Positions 1 to 9,407 of a stretch of 64,000 nt of DNA are shown piece by piece. The position numbers and the translations under genes were made by a program. The DNA comes from an uncultured Clostridia bacterium (GTDB lineage: Bacteria > Bacillota > Clostridia > Lachnospirales > CAG-274), in the NCBI GenBank assembly GCA_947630475.1, contig CANRHR010000001.1, positions 164,825-228,824 of the forward strand, in the 5' to 3' direction. Under the pieces are notes generated by a model, which was given only the letters and a program-made list of their open reading frames with translations, searched no databases and was not told where the DNA came from. Within the stretch, counting starts at the first letter, position 1, and each line of letters opens with the position of its first letter.

Positions 1-661
1 GCTTCCTGTTCCTGCGCCTGCTGCGGCTTATATTTTAAATGATGTTCCAATTTACAGCGGCAGCGAATATGGTGAGTTATGCACTCCCACAGGAGCTGCC
101 TTACTTAAATATTTTGCCGATGAATTTAAAAGTATGCCTATTATGAAAATAAAAAAAATAGGCTGTGGAATGGGAGTTAAGGATTTTAAAACAGCAAATT
201 GTTTAAGAACATTCATAGGAGAAACCGAAGAAAATGAAACTGATATCGTCTGTGAATTAAGCTGTAATATAGATGATATGACAGGAGAAGAAATTTCTTT
301 TGCCGTAAATAAATTATTTGAAGCAGAAGCTTTGGATGTATTTACAACAGCCATAGGAATGAAAAAAAACAGACCGGCTGTTCTTTTAAGCTGTTTATGT
401 CATGAGGCTGATAAGGATAAAATTATAGAATCTATTTTCAATTACACATCAACAATTGGAATCAGAGAAAAAATTTGTACAAGATATACTTTAAAAAGAA
501 ATGAAAAAACAACTGTAACCGAATATGGCAACATAAGAATTAAAGAATGTTATGGTTACGGAGTAAAAAAATCAAAGCCCGAATACGAAGATTTGGCTAA
601 AATTGCTGATAAAAATAATGTTTCCATTTCATATGTCAAATCTAAGCTTTGTTCAAAATAG
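1..661 (+). CDS. larC: LarC, nickel-pincer cofactor biosynthesis protein (3' part, cut by window edge)
   Basis: LarC inserts nickel into the pyridinium-bisthiocarboxylate mononucleotide to finish the nickel-pincer cofactor of lactate racemase and related enzymes; the insertase is CTP-dependent in characterised homologues. The reading frame is open from base 2 and enters with a PVPAPA stretch and then ELCTPTGAALL, both hallmarks of the family, followed by the C-terminal domain containing EYEDLAKIA near the end. About 219 residues are visible, roughly the C-terminal half of a ~400-residue protein; the true start lies outside the window. LarB is encoded separately 12 kb away on the other strand. 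Confident in the family. Confidence 0.93.
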   Translation, partial: LPVPAPAAAYILNDVPIYSGSEYGELCTPTGAALLKYFADEFKSMPIMKIKKIGCGMGVKDFKTANCLRTFIGETEENETDIVCELSCNIDDMTGEEISFAVNKLFEAEALDVFTTAIGMKKNRPAVLLSCLCHEADKDKIIESIFNYTSTIGIREKICTRYTLKRNEKTTVTEYGNIRIKECYGYGVKKSKPEYEDLAKIADKNNVSISYVKSKLCSK

Positions 662-674
662 ATGTTTAATCGAT

Positions 675-701
675 ATTTCCCTGCCTTTTAGGCAGGGAAA
701 T
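675..701. terminator. bidirectional terminator between larC and the nucleoside kinase
   Basis: A perfect 11-bp stem (ATTTCCCTGCC / GGCAGGGAAAT) with a 5-base loop lies between two convergent genes, with T-rich flanks on both strands. Confidence 0.8.
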
Positions 702-710
702 TTGCACTTA

Positions 711-2369
711 TTAATTAACATAACAGCTTCCGCCGATAAATTCTCTTATAATACTGTTTGACGGTATAATTTCTTTGCAATTTACGTTTAAAAAACTGTC
801 TAAAAATTTTATAAGTCTTTTTGCTTCTATATATTCGGGAACATTTCTGTCAATATCAAACAGCAATGGTTCCGCAAACTGTTTTAAAACACAAAGCTCA
901 TATATAAGTGCAGAATTAAACATTATATCCGCCTCTTCCTGGAACGGAAAAATATTTTTATTTTCGCCCTTAACGACGGTCGGCCAAATATCAAACGTTG
1001 AAAGGGCATTAAATCCTCTGAAGTTATTATCCCTTACAATTCTTCTTATAAGCCTTGTATCGGTCGTGGGTATTCTGTTATGTCTGTCAATATTAAGCTG
1101 AGTTATTGCACTGATGTATATTTTAAATTTTTTGCTTTTTGGTATTGAGCTTGTAAGCTTCTCATTTAAGCCGTGAATACCTTCAATAACAAGCACATCA
1201 TCGGCATTAAGCTTGATAAAATTCCCTCTGTACTCTCTCGAACCGGTTTTAAAATTAAATGTTGGAAGCTGAACTGTTTCTCCTGCCAAAAGCTTAGTCA
1301 TATCTTCGTTAAACTGTTTAACGTCAATAGCTTCCAAAACCTCAAAATCAGGCTTTCCGTTATCTCCTATAGGCGAATCTTCCCTGTTAAGATAATAATC
1401 ATCAAGTGATATAATGCTTGGCTTTAAGCCATTTACTTTAAGCTGTGTGCAAATTCTGTTTGCAAATGTTGTTTTTCCCGATGAAGAAGGACCTGCAATT
1501 AAAACAATGTTCTTTTTTTGTTCGGTTATCATGTCGGCTATATTTGCAATTTTCTTTTCGTGCAGCGCCTCCGAAATAAGTATAATATCCTTTATTTTTC
1601 CGCTGCAGATAGCATCGTTTAATGCTCCAACCGTACTTACGCCCAGTATGCCTGCCCATTTTGAACTTTCTCTGTAAACTTGATATAACTTAGGCAAATC
1701 TTTCACTTCATTAAGCTCATTTGGATTGCTGATAATCGGAAATTGAATTAAAAAACCTTCGTCATATTTAACTATATCAAATTTTCCTATTCTTCCGGCG
1801 GAAGGAACCATAGGGCCATAAAAATAATCATAAAATTCATCTATTCTGTAAAGATAAATATTTGAATTTCTTACATATTTAAGAGCATCCGCCGTATCAT
1901 ACATTGCCAGATTATTAAAAATTTCCCTGCCTATTTCAGTGCTTACAACATTTTTTTGTATTTTGATATCTTTATTTACAATATCTGTCATTTCTTCATA
2001 AACTTTTTTTAATAAATCCGAAGTTATTTCCAATTCCGGAATTTCACAAAAAAAATTATTATTTATAGAATGTTCCACAAAAATCTTTGTCTTGCTGCCA
2101 AAAAGCTTTTTTATGGCATATATTGCCAAAAAAGCTACACTTCTTTGATATACTCTGTAGCCTTCCGATGATGTAATATCCAAAAAGCTAATTTCACAAT
2201 TCTTATTTATTTTATTTTCCAATTCATAAATTTCACCGCCGTCCTGCGCCAAAAGGATAGGATTATCATATCTATGCTTAAACTTATCGCTTATCTCAAG
2301 ATAGGTTGTTCCTTTTTCAACCTCTATGCTTTCATTTATACCATTTATTTTTACATTAACCAAATCCAT
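711..2369 (-). CDS. TGS-domain nucleoside kinase (uridine kinase family)
   Basis: Probable ATP-dependent nucleoside (uridine-like) kinase of pyrimidine salvage in the cytoplasm. An N-terminal TGS-like ubiquitin fold (about residues 1-65) and a ThrRS-like second domain (about 70-220) precede a P-loop kinase domain with GPSSSGKT near residue 293. DDYYLNRED and VLVIEGIHGLN in the kinase domain are typical of uridine kinase/phosphoribulokinase folds. This fused architecture of ~550 residues is common in Clostridia. I place the start at ATG 2369 because AAAGGA sits 8 bases upstream; the ATG nine bases further up abuts that site. It is the last gene of the trmK-nif3-kinase run, 17-27 bp after nif3. 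The substrate is inferred from the family only. Confidence 0.85.
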   Translation of the reverse strand: MDLVNVKINGINESIEVEKGTTYLEISDKFKHRYDNPILLAQDGGEIYELENKINKNCEISFLDITSSEGYRVYQRSVAFLAIYAIKKLFGSKTKIFVEHSINNNFFCEIPELEITSDLLKKVYEEMTDIVNKDIKIQKNVVSTEIGREIFNNLAMYDTADALKYVRNSNIYLYRIDEFYDYFYGPMVPSAGRIGKFDIVKYDEGFLIQFPIISNPNELNEVKDLPKLYQVYRESSKWAGILGVSTVGALNDAICSGKIKDIILISEALHEKKIANIADMITEQKKNIVLIAGPSSSGKTTFANRICTQLKVNGLKPSIISLDDYYLNREDSPIGDNGKPDFEVLEAIDVKQFNEDMTKLLAGETVQLPTFNFKTGSREYRGNFIKLNADDVLVIEGIHGLNEKLTSSIPKSKKFKIYISAITQLNIDRHNRIPTTDTRLIRRIVRDNNFRGFNALSTFDIWPTVVKGENKNIFPFQEEADIMFNSALIYELCVLKQFAEPLLFDIDRNVPEYIEAKRLIKFLDSFLNVNCKEIIPSNSIIREFIGGSCYVN

Positions 2370-2395
2370 TTCAGACATCCTTTCATTAATTAAGC

Positions 2396-3205
2396 TTAAA
2401 AATAGAATTTAAGAATATTTATGCAAGCTTCAGATTTAATAAACTCAATATCATAATTATTTTCACGGCTCAAATCGTTAAATCTTTCAACAAGACTGTC
2501 AACAATTATCGTTTCTGTTCCATAATGCCCTGCATCAATAATACTTATGTTTAAATCAATGGCATTTTGAGCATCATGATATCCTACATCACCCGTTATA
2601 AAAGCGTCACAGCCTTTATCCGCCGCTGCTTTTATATACTCAAAGCCTGCGCCCGAGCCGGTGCACAAGCCAATTTTTTTAATAGATTTATTTTTTGCCG
2701 CACAAACGGTTACGGCATCAAGTTCCAGAATATTTTTGACAATATCGGCAAGTTTATCGACAGAAACCGCCTCATTAAGCTCGCCTACTTTTCCAAGGCC
2801 CATGCCGTCAAAAACATCCGGACAAAGATTTTCAATATTTTTAAGACCTATTTTTTCAGCTAAAATACTGTTGGTTCCTCCGTTTACAATATCTAAATTA
2901 GTATGAGCTGAATAAAGAGCTATATCATTTTTTATAAGCTTTATTATCCTTTTTCCAAGGGCTGATGATGTTGTTATATTTTTAATAGGCTTAAAAATCA
3001 AAGGATGATGTGTTATAATCATCTGACAATTTTTTTCCAAAGCTTCATCTATTACAGGATCAATTCCATCAAGAGCAACTAAAACTCTTTCTGCCTGCGC
3101 CTCTTTTCTTCCCACCATAAGCCCTACATTATCCCAAGATTCAGCCAAAAACGGCGGGGCAATTTTTTCTGCCATTTTTATTATATCATTTATTTTGACA
3201 GCCAC
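2396..3205 (-). CDS. Nif3-like dinuclear metal-centre protein (YqfO/YbgI family)
   Basis: Member of the conserved Nif3/GTP-cyclohydrolase-I-type-2 family, which forms ring-shaped oligomers with a two-metal site; the physiological role is still unsettled. Metal-ligand motifs are visible: ITHHPLIF in the N-terminal third, SAHTNLDIVNGGTN near the middle, and DAGHYGTE near the C-terminus. At 269 residues it is the short form lacking the PII-like insert. GTG start with GAGGAGG seven bases upstream. It overlaps the end of trmK by 16 bases, so the two are translationally coupled, as in many Firmicutes. Confidence 0.9.
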   Translation of the reverse strand: MAVKINDIIKMAEKIAPPFLAESWDNVGLMVGRKEAQAERVLVALDGIDPVIDEALEKNCQMIITHHPLIFKPIKNITTSSALGKRIIKLIKNDIALYSAHTNLDIVNGGTNSILAEKIGLKNIENLCPDVFDGMGLGKVGELNEAVSVDKLADIVKNILELDAVTVCAAKNKSIKKIGLCTGSGAGFEYIKAAADKGCDAFITGDVGYHDAQNAIDLNISIIDAGHYGTETIIVDSLVERFNDLSRENNYDIEFIKSEACINILKFYF

Positions 3206-3885
3206 ATCAAAACCTCCTCATATGCTTTATACTTTTTTTCAATTTCTTTTTTTCTTTTTATTATGTGCTGCTTTTCATTATTTTCAAGTGAGAGCAAAAT
3301 TCTATTCATTTTATTCATTTCACAACTTATATATTCTTTCAATATAGGATTTTTTTCTTCTATATTATTTTTCCCAAACCAATAGTCATATTTTGTATAA
3401 TCACAATCTTTACCCTGTTCGCAAACAATTATAGTATAAAATTTATCTTCTTTTATCATTTTTTCGTACAATATTTTAATGCCGATTTTATGTAAAAAAA
3501 TTCTTACCTTATCGATATCTCTCTGGGGCTGAAGAATTAATCTTTTAACAGCCTTAACAGCCGAAATATTTTTTTTCATAACCTCAATTGCAAGCATTCC
3601 TCCCATTCCGGCTATTATTATACATTCCGGAGAATCATATTTATTTATAATCTCAAGACCGTTTCCGCATCTTAAATCTATAAGATCACTGCATCCAAAT
3701 TTTTCTGCATTACTGCGGGCCTTTTCAATGGAACCTTTGCTTATATCAGAACCTATAGCCCTTTTAACTGTTCCTTTTTTTATCAAATAAACAGGAATAT
3801 AAGCGTGATCTGTTCCGATATCGGCTATCAAATCGCATTGAGGGACACATTGTGCAACAGCTTTAAGTCTTTGGGAAATATGCAA
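3190..3885 (-). CDS. trmK: tRNA (adenine(22)-N1)-methyltransferase TrmK
   Basis: Uses S-adenosylmethionine to methylate N1 of A22 in tRNAs. A Rossmann SAM-binding site is visible (ADIGTDHAYIP, then AGMGGM and LILQPQRD), with a C-terminal helical region rich in lysine, matching the B. subtilis YqfN layout and length. The start is chosen at TTG 3885 because AAAGGA is 9 bases upstream and the resulting N-terminus (HISQRLKAV) matches the family. A TTG nine bases further up would sit only one base from that site. It follows rpoD after a terminator hairpin and overlaps nif3. Confidence 0.9.
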   Translation of the reverse strand: MHISQRLKAVAQCVPQCDLIADIGTDHAYIPVYLIKKGTVKRAIGSDISKGSIEKARSNAEKFGCSDLIDLRCGNGLEIINKYDSPECIIIAGMGGMLAIEVMKKNISAVKAVKRLILQPQRDIDKVRIFLHKIGIKILYEKMIKEDKFYTIIVCEQGKDCDYTKYDYWFGKNNIEEKNPILKEYISCEMNKMNRILLSLENNEKQHIIKRKKEIEKKYKAYEEVLMWLSK

Positions 3886-3902
3886 AAAAATCAAATCCTT
3901 TC

Positions 3903-3944
3903 AAAAAAGCAGCGAAAACAGAAGCAATGCTTTATTTTCGCTGC
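3903..3944 (-). terminator. rho-independent terminator/attenuator after rpoD
   Basis: On the minus strand a 10-bp stem (GCAGCGAAAA / TTTTCGCTGC) with a 16-base loop is followed by six T residues. It separates dnaG-rpoD from trmK-nif3-kinase, whose ribosome-binding site begins right after the T tract, so readthrough could set the expression ratio. Confidence 0.75.
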
Positions 3945-4003
3945 CGTATCAATGATATTCACAAGCTTTACAGCATCTGGCAAGAGGCTTACTTATGCTC
4001 ATC

Positions 4004-5086
4004 TCATTCAAGATAATCTTTAAGCTTTTTGCTTCTGCTGGGGTGTCTTAATTTTCTTAATGCTTTAGCCTCTATCTGGCGTATTCTCTCTCTTGTAACC
4101 TTAAACTCTCTGCCAACCTCTTCAAGTGTTCTTGCTCTGCCGTCATCAAGCCCAAATCTAAGCCTTAAAACCTTTTCTTCCCTGTCGGTAAGGGTATCGA
4201 GTACCTCTATAAGCTGTTCCTTCAAAAGAGTAAAAGCAGCCGCATCGGCAGGCGCCGGAATATCTTCATCCGGAATAAAATCTCCTAAATGACTGTCCTC
4301 CTCTTCACCTATAGGCGTTTCGAGTGAAACAGGTTCCTGCGCTATTTTTCTTATCTCCCTCACCTTTTCAACGGGCATTTGCATTTCCTTTGCAAGCTCA
4401 TCATCACTTGGCTCACGTCCAAGCTCCTGAAGAAGCTGCCTTGAAACTCTTATTAATTTATTAATTGTTTCAACCATATGCACAGGTATTCTTATCGTTC
4501 TTGCCTGATCTGCAATAGCTCTTGTTATTGCTTGTCTTATCCACCATGTAGCATAAGTTGAAAACTTATATCCCTTTCTGTAATCAAATTTTTCAACAGC
4601 TTTAATAAGACCAAGATTACCCTCTTGAATAAGGTCCAAAAACAACATTCCTCTTCCGACATATCTTTTTGCAATGCTTACAACCAAACGCAGGTTAGCT
4701 TCCGCCAAACGCTTTTTGGCTTCTTCATCGCCCTCTTCCATTTTTTGGGCAAGCTTTATTTCTTCATCTGCCGACAAAAGAGGAACTTTGCCAATCTCCT
4801 TAAGATACATCCTAACATGATCATCTATATTAATGCTTCCTTCGGAAATAGACAAATCAAGTTCTCTTTCGGGGTCATCATCCTCTTCAAGCTCAACAGC
4901 TCCCAATACGTCAATTCCTTGAGCTTCCAAGTATTCATATATCTTATCAATCTGATCGGGGTCAAGCTCAATATCTGCCAAATAATCCATTATTTCTTTA
5001 TATTCGAGCATACCCTTTTTCTTTTTGCCGATAGCAAGCAATTCTTTCATTCTTGTCGCAAAAACATTTTCATCAATGGTTTTCAA
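4004..5086 (-). CDS. rpoD: RNA polymerase primary sigma factor (SigA/RpoD)
   Basis: The housekeeping sigma factor directs core RNA polymerase to -35/-10 promoters. A short region 1.1 with an acidic stretch (EEDDDPERE, about residues 67-75) is followed by region 1.2 and region 2 ([14 protein letters not shown], then [12 protein letters not shown]), region 3, and a region 4 helix-turn-helix ([23 protein letters not shown]). At 360 residues it has the usual Gram-positive length and lacks the large non-conserved insert of enteric sigma-70. TTG start with AAAGGAAG upstream. It lies 40 bases downstream of dnaG, the classical macromolecular-synthesis arrangement. Confidence 0.97.
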   Translation of the reverse strand: MKTIDENVFATRMKELLAIGKKKKGMLEYKEIMDYLADIELDPDQIDKIYEYLEAQGIDVLGAVELEEDDDPERELDLSISEGSINIDDHVRMYLKEIGKVPLLSADEEIKLAQKMEEGDEEAKKRLAEANLRLVVSIAKRYVGRGMLFLDLIQEGNLGLIKAVEKFDYRKGYKFSTYATWWIRQAITRAIADQARTIRIPVHMVETINKLIRVSRQLLQELGREPSDDELAKEMQMPVEKVREIRKIAQEPVSLETPIGEEEDSHLGDFIPDEDIPAPADAAAFTLLKEQLIEVLDTLTDREEKVLRLRFGLDDGRARTLEEVGREFKVTRERIRQIEAKALRKLRHPSRSKKLKDYLE

Positions 5087-5125
5087 AACAATTCTTCCTT
5101 TCTCATTGTGTTTACTATTCTGTCC

Positions 5126-6916
5126 TTAAGAAAGCATAATATTCAAAGAATAAATATTTCTTCTTTCATTATAAAGCCTGTTAATTTCAGAGGCATCAAA
5201 ATCACTTTTATCGGGTTTTTGTGATATTTTTAAAATTTCATTGTCAATATAAGTTCTTTTTATCAGCCTTAACTGATCGTTAACTGCATTTTGAACAGCT
5301 TCATCATTTTCAAAATTATAATTCAGCATAAAAATATCGGATATTTTTCGCTGTTCCTCTATGCTTTGAAAACAACTCACAAGCTCGGCAGGATAAACGA
5401 CTTCTTCTTTTTGATAAATTTCAAAAATCATTTCAAGGGCCTTAACATAAATATCCTCAATAAGCTCTTTTGGCTTAAGAATTTTCATGATTTTTTTTCC
5501 TATAAGCCTATCCGATGCGCAAATATTAATAATACTCCTTCTTGCATCATCAACTCCAACAGAGCTTTGCTTATATTTTTTTATATTATATTTTTTTGAA
5601 TTAAGATTAATTTCAGCTGCATTATCAATACTTTTAATTTCTTTATTTATGGATTCAAAGCTTAAGGATGTTATTTCGGCTGTTTCTTTTATAAAAGCTT
5701 CTCTCTCTATAGGGCTTGTCAGTGTTGATATTATTTTGGCAGCCTGTTTTGTAAAATCAATTCTTTGAGATATATCGTTTAAATCATACTCCTTAAGCTT
5801 AGCTTTGATTTGAAAACTGATATAACTTTTAGAGCCTGACAAAAGAGAAGCAAATTCTTTAGCTCCATATTTATTTATAAATTCATCGGGATCCTTTGCG
5901 TTTGTAACCTGCATAACCTTTGGATAAATTCCGCTGGCGACAAGCACAGGTATTGCTCTGAGAACGGCTTTTTCTCCGGCATCATCACTGTCAAAAAGAA
6001 GTATAACTTTATCTGCATATCTTTTTAAAGCATTTGCGTGATTTTCGTTAAAGGCAGTGCCTAATGCCGCCACAGCATTATGAAATCCCGCTTGATAAAG
6101 ACTTATAACATCCATATACCCTTCCACAAGTATAAATTCTCTTGTTTTCGAGTTTCTGGCAAAATTTATGCTGTACAAATTATGGCTTTTATTAAAAATC
6201 GGCGTATCTGGAGAGTTAAGATATTTTGGCGTTTTTCTGCCCGATTCGCTTGTATCCAAGCTGCGTCCGCCAAAACCTATAATTCTTCCTTGAACATCAA
6301 TTATGGGAAACATAAGTCTATTGATAAATCTGTCATAGAAACCGCCGTTTTTGTCCCTAAGCACAAGACCGCTTTCTAAAATTATATCATCATTATAACC
6401 ATTATCCTTTAAAAATTTATATAAATCATTTTTAAAAAAAGAATATCCTAATCCATATTTTCTCCTTATGTTTATAATAATATTTCTTTTATCAAGATAT
6501 TTAACCGCTGTTTCCCCCAGTTTTGAATTTAAATTATCATAAAAGTGTCTTGCTGCTTTTTTATGTATTTCATAAAGTTGATTTTTTATTTCATTTTTTT
6601 CTTTTGCTTCGTTAGAATACTGCTCTTGAGGAAGAGTATAATTTATTCTTTGCGCAAGAAATTTTACGGTTTCTACAAAATCATAATTTTCCTTTTGCAT
6701 AATAAAGCTTATAACATTGCCAGACGCCCCGCAGCCAAAGCAATAATAAAGCTGTTTATCGGGGCTTACCGAAAAGGAAGGCGATTTTTCTTTGTGAAAC
6801 GGACAAAGCCCAAAATAATTGCTTCCCCTTTGCTTAAGAGTGGTATACTTATTTATGACATCTATAATATCATTGCCCATTCTGACATCATCAATTACAT
6901 TTTGAGGATAAAACAT
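5126..6916 (-). CDS. dnaG: DNA primase DnaG
   Basis: Synthesises RNA primers for the replisome. The N-terminal CHC2 zinc-binding domain is visible (CPFHKEKSPSF, then YYCFGCG), followed by the catalytic core with the TOPRIM acidic motifs (LVEGYMDVISL near residue 265 and LLFDSDDAG) and a C-terminal helicase-binding region. Total length about 596 residues, normal for the family. Start placed at ATG 6916, nine bases after CGGAG; this gives the expected N-terminus FYPQNVIDDVR. First gene of the dnaG-rpoD unit. Confidence 0.96.
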   Translation of the reverse strand: MFYPQNVIDDVRMGNDIIDVINKYTTLKQRGSNYFGLCPFHKEKSPSFSVSPDKQLYYCFGCGASGNVISFIMQKENYDFVETVKFLAQRINYTLPQEQYSNEAKEKNEIKNQLYEIHKKAARHFYDNLNSKLGETAVKYLDKRNIIINIRRKYGLGYSFFKNDLYKFLKDNGYNDDIILESGLVLRDKNGGFYDRFINRLMFPIIDVQGRIIGFGGRSLDTSESGRKTPKYLNSPDTPIFNKSHNLYSINFARNSKTREFILVEGYMDVISLYQAGFHNAVAALGTAFNENHANALKRYADKVILLFDSDDAGEKAVLRAIPVLVASGIYPKVMQVTNAKDPDEFINKYGAKEFASLLSGSKSYISFQIKAKLKEYDLNDISQRIDFTKQAAKIISTLTSPIEREAFIKETAEITSLSFESINKEIKSIDNAAEINLNSKKYNIKKYKQSSVGVDDARRSIINICASDRLIGKKIMKILKPKELIEDIYVKALEMIFEIYQKEEVVYPAELVSCFQSIEEQRKISDIFMLNYNFENDEAVQNAVNDQLRLIKRTYIDNEILKISQKPDKSDFDASEINRLYNERRNIYSLNIMLS

Positions 6917-7079
6917 AAAAATCAACTCCGATTAGAGATCCCCTCATTACATTGCCGTATTTAAATTAACTGCTTATTGTTTTAAAACTATAAGCATAGG
7001 CAGTTTTTATTTATAAACTTCATTATTAATAATTTTCGACACAAAATTAAAAACTCCTTTAAAAATTATTAATGAAGCA

Positions 7080-7309
7080 AAAATACAATATTTGTATTTT
7101 TTGAGTGTCGAAAAAGTCCTGCAGGACTTTTTCAAGAGAAAACAGATGTATAAACAGCTCATTCCATCGGGATTAAAAATCCCTTGAAACTCGCTGTTTT
7201 CCTCATCGGAAGTGAATCCCACCTGCGGATTATAAGTCTGCGACCGCTTTAGTTACTTCGTTAAAATAGGGTTTATTGACAGTCTGAGAATACAATATTT
7301 ATATTCTGT
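7080..7309 (-). mobile_element. MITE-like element A, copy 1, with flanking direct repeats
   Basis: The 184-bp element proper spans 7103-7286 and is inverted relative to the copies at 12.3 and 39.7 kb. Its ends are GAGTGTCGAAAAAGTCC and, inverted, CAGACTGTCAATAAACC, which are imperfect terminal inverted repeats. Flanking it without gaps are 23-bp direct repeats (7080-7102 and 7287-7309, 19 of 23 identical), themselves palindromic (AATACAA / TTGTATT). Internal hairpins include GGGATT-ttt-AATCCC and an outer AAACAGC / GCTGTTT helix. It has no coding capacity. The mismatched repeats suggest this is the oldest of the three insertions. The rest of 6917-7386 shows nothing else recognisable. Confidence 0.75.
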
Positions 7310-7386
7310 TTACACTTTTAAAAAAATTTAAATACAAAAATTTAAATACAAAAAAAGCCGTCTAAAATATGACGACCTCCAACAAG

Positions 7387-7459
7387 TGCGTCATCAGGGG
7401 ATCGAACCCTGGACCTTCGGATTAAGAGTCCGCTGCTCTGCCAGCTGAGCTAATGACGC
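7387..7459 (-). tRNA. tRNA-Lys (CTT), copy 2
   Basis: Cloverleaf on the minus strand: acceptor GCGTCAT / ATGACGC, discriminator A, D arm AGCTCAGCTGGCAGAGC, anticodon loop with CTT between GGA and TCC, and T arm with GGTTCGATCC. The length is 73 nt and CCA is not encoded. Identical to the copy at 7482-7554 and presumably co-transcribed with it. Confidence 0.96.
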
Positions 7460-7481
7460 ATAAAACAAATAAAACAAAAAA

Positions 7482-7554
7482 TGCGTCATCAGGGGATCGA
7501 ACCCTGGACCTTCGGATTAAGAGTCCGCTGCTCTGCCAGCTGAGCTAATGACGC
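7482..7554 (-). tRNA. tRNA-Lys (CTT), copy 1
   Basis: Same 73-nt cloverleaf as the downstream copy, anticodon CTT, CCA not encoded. First in the pair, about 28 bases after the predicted transcription start of the promoter at 7590-7619. Confidence 0.96.
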
Positions 7555-7589
7555 ACACATATTAACCATAATGCCCTAAGACAAATAAT

Positions 7590-7619
7590 ATGATATCATA
7601 TATAAGATATGCTTGTCAA
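7590..7619 (-). promoter_or_regulatory. sigma-A promoter of the tRNA-Lys pair
   Basis: On the minus strand a perfect TTGACA (7614-7619) is separated by 18 bases from TATCAT (7590-7595), immediately upstream of the two tRNA genes. Confidence 0.65.
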
Positions 7620-7694
7620 CACTTTTTTTACAAAAATCAATAGTTTTTTTCAATATCAAACCAAAACCATGTCAATTTTCTCAAAATTAAAAAG

Positions 7695-7723
7695 TTGCGC
7701 AAAAGAAAGGCTTAAGCTATAAT
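7695..7723 (+). promoter_or_regulatory. sigma-A promoter of the thioesterase gene
   Basis: TTGCGC (7695-7700), a 17-base spacer and a perfect TATAAT (7718-7723), about 65 bases before the start codon. Confidence 0.6.
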
Positions 7724-7788
7724 AATAAAATCGACTTTTTAAGTTATTAGTAAAAATTCATCAAATTTAAGCTTAAGGAGGTATAAAA

Positions 7789-8208
7789 ATGACAGTAAAA
7801 ACAGAAATAAATGTAAGATATGCCGAAACGGATCAAATGAAAGTGGTTCATCATGCGGTTTACCCTATTTGGTATGAACAGTCCAGAACAGAGCTTATAG
7901 AAAAACTCGGAATAAAATACTGCGAAATTGAAAAACAGGGAGTTATGTGTCCTATTGCAGAGCTTAATTCAAAATATATTTCCCCTGCCCGCTATGGCGA
8001 TACGGTAATAGTTGAAGCATCGGTTTCAAAGCTTACCCCTGTAAAAATAGTTTTTGAATACAAAATTTACAGAAAGAGCGATGAAACTCTTCTAAATACA
8101 GGATCATCAGTACATCCTTGGACAGATACAAATATAAAACTTATAAATCTAAAAAAGGCATTTCCCAAAATTTATGATACTCTTTTAAATAATATCAATA
8201 AACTTTGA
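7789..8208 (+). CDS. YbgC/FadM-type acyl-CoA thioesterase (hotdog fold)
   Basis: Probably hydrolyses acyl-CoA thioesters in the cytoplasm; the natural substrate cannot be read from sequence. The single hotdog domain opens with RYAETDQMKVVHHAVY and WYEQSRTELIE, matching the active-site loop and long helix of the 4-hydroxybenzoyl-CoA thioesterase family, with the catalytic Asp in ETDQ. Its 139 residues are normal. ATG start preceded by AAGGAGG. tyrA follows 95 bases later on the same strand. Confidence 0.85.
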   Translation: MTVKTEINVRYAETDQMKVVHHAVYPIWYEQSRTELIEKLGIKYCEIEKQGVMCPIAELNSKYISPARYGDTVIVEASVSKLTPVKIVFEYKIYRKSDETLLNTGSSVHPWTDTNIKLINLKKAFPKIYDTLLNNINKL

Positions 8209-8303
8209 CATAGCATTGTATAAATGATAAACTATTATATAAAGTTATAGCCGTTTATTATAAACAATTTTTGACAGCATTGTTAAAGAAGGGATATAAA
8301 CAT

Positions 8304-9392
8304 ATGAAAACAATAGGTATAATAGGGCTTGGTTTAATAGGCGGCTCTATAGCCAAAGCCGCAAAAATTTTTTTGGGAGCCGAGGTCGTTGCTTTCAGCA
8401 GGAGTATACAGCCTCTTAATGAAGCTGAAAGAGATGGCATAATTTCTTCCTATTCCTCAACAGATATGTCTATTTTTAAAGATTGTGATATAATTTTTAT
8501 ATGTACCCCCGTAGATAAAATTATATCCTATGTTGAAAAATTAATGCCTTACATAAAAAAAGATTGTATAGTAACAGACGTTGGAAGCACAAAAAATCAT
8601 ATCTGCAAAAAAATGTCCTCATTTGAGGGTTTAACTTTTATAGGAGGTCATCCCATGGCAGGGTCCGAAAAAAAAGGCTACAGTGCTGCCAGCGAATTTT
8701 TATTTGAAAATGCATATTATATTCTCACTCCTCTAAACTCAACAAACAGTCATCAAATTGAAGTAATGACAAATTTTGTAAAAAAAATAAAAGCTATACC
8801 TATTGTCATCTCACCTAAGCATCATGACAATATAGTTTCTGTTATAAGTCATGTTCCTCACATAATAGCATCTTCTCTTGTAAATCTTGCACAAAGGCTT
8901 GATGACGATGACAAACATATGCATACCCTTGCCGCCGGCGGCTTTAGGGATATAACAAGAATCGCTTCCTCAGACCCTGAAATGTGGACGGGCATATGTA
9001 TTGAAAATAAAAAAGAAATATTAAGGGTTACCGATAAATTTAAAAATATCATTTCAGAATTTGAAGATATCCTAAAAAATGACAGATATGATAAAGTATA
9101 CAATTTTTTTGAAAATTCACGTGATTACAGAAACAGTTTTGAAAAAAGAAAAAATTCATCTGTTCATAACTATTTTGAACTTTATGCCGATATTATAGAC
9201 AAACCCGGTGAAATTGCTTCAATAGCCAATATGCTTTGGGAAAATAATATTAATATAAAAAATATAGGTATTATAAACAACAGAGAATTTTCAGGCGGTG
9301 TGCTGCAAATCTTGTTTGAAACCCAAGATGATAAAGACAAGAGCATATCTCTTTTGGAAAAAATGAATTTTAATATTTACAAAAAGCAATAA
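8304..9392 (+). CDS. tyrA: prephenate dehydrogenase with ACT domain
   Basis: Oxidatively decarboxylates prephenate to 4-hydroxyphenylpyruvate for tyrosine synthesis. An N-terminal Rossmann fold (IGIIGLGLIGGSIAKA) is followed by GGHPMAGSEKKGY, a conserved prephenate dehydrogenase motif, then the helical dimerisation domain (HMHTLAAGGFRDITRIASSDP) and, from about residue 290, a C-terminal ACT domain (IDKPGEIASIANML), which normally mediates tyrosine feedback. ATG 8304 is chosen because GAAGGG lies 10 bases upstream. A possible TTGACA-N17-TAAACT promoter overlaps the preceding stop codon. Confidence 0.93.
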   Translation: MKTIGIIGLGLIGGSIAKAAKIFLGAEVVAFSRSIQPLNEAERDGIISSYSSTDMSIFKDCDIIFICTPVDKIISYVEKLMPYIKKDCIVTDVGSTKNHICKKMSSFEGLTFIGGHPMAGSEKKGYSAASEFLFENAYYILTPLNSTNSHQIEVMTNFVKKIKAIPIVISPKHHDNIVSVISHVPHIIASSLVNLAQRLDDDDKHMHTLAAGGFRDITRIASSDPEMWTGICIENKKEILRVTDKFKNIISEFEDILKNDRYDKVYNFFENSRDYRNSFEKRKNSSVHNYFELYADIIDKPGEIASIANMLWENNINIKNIGIINNREFSGGVLQILFETQDDKDKSISLLEKMNFNIYKKQ

Positions 9393-9407
9393 AATGAGGT
9401 GAATTTA

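Noticed and set aside
7007..7222. 71-codon open frame on the minus strand
   Set aside because: It lies inside the structured element A copy; no ribosome site and the same region in other copies is not open.
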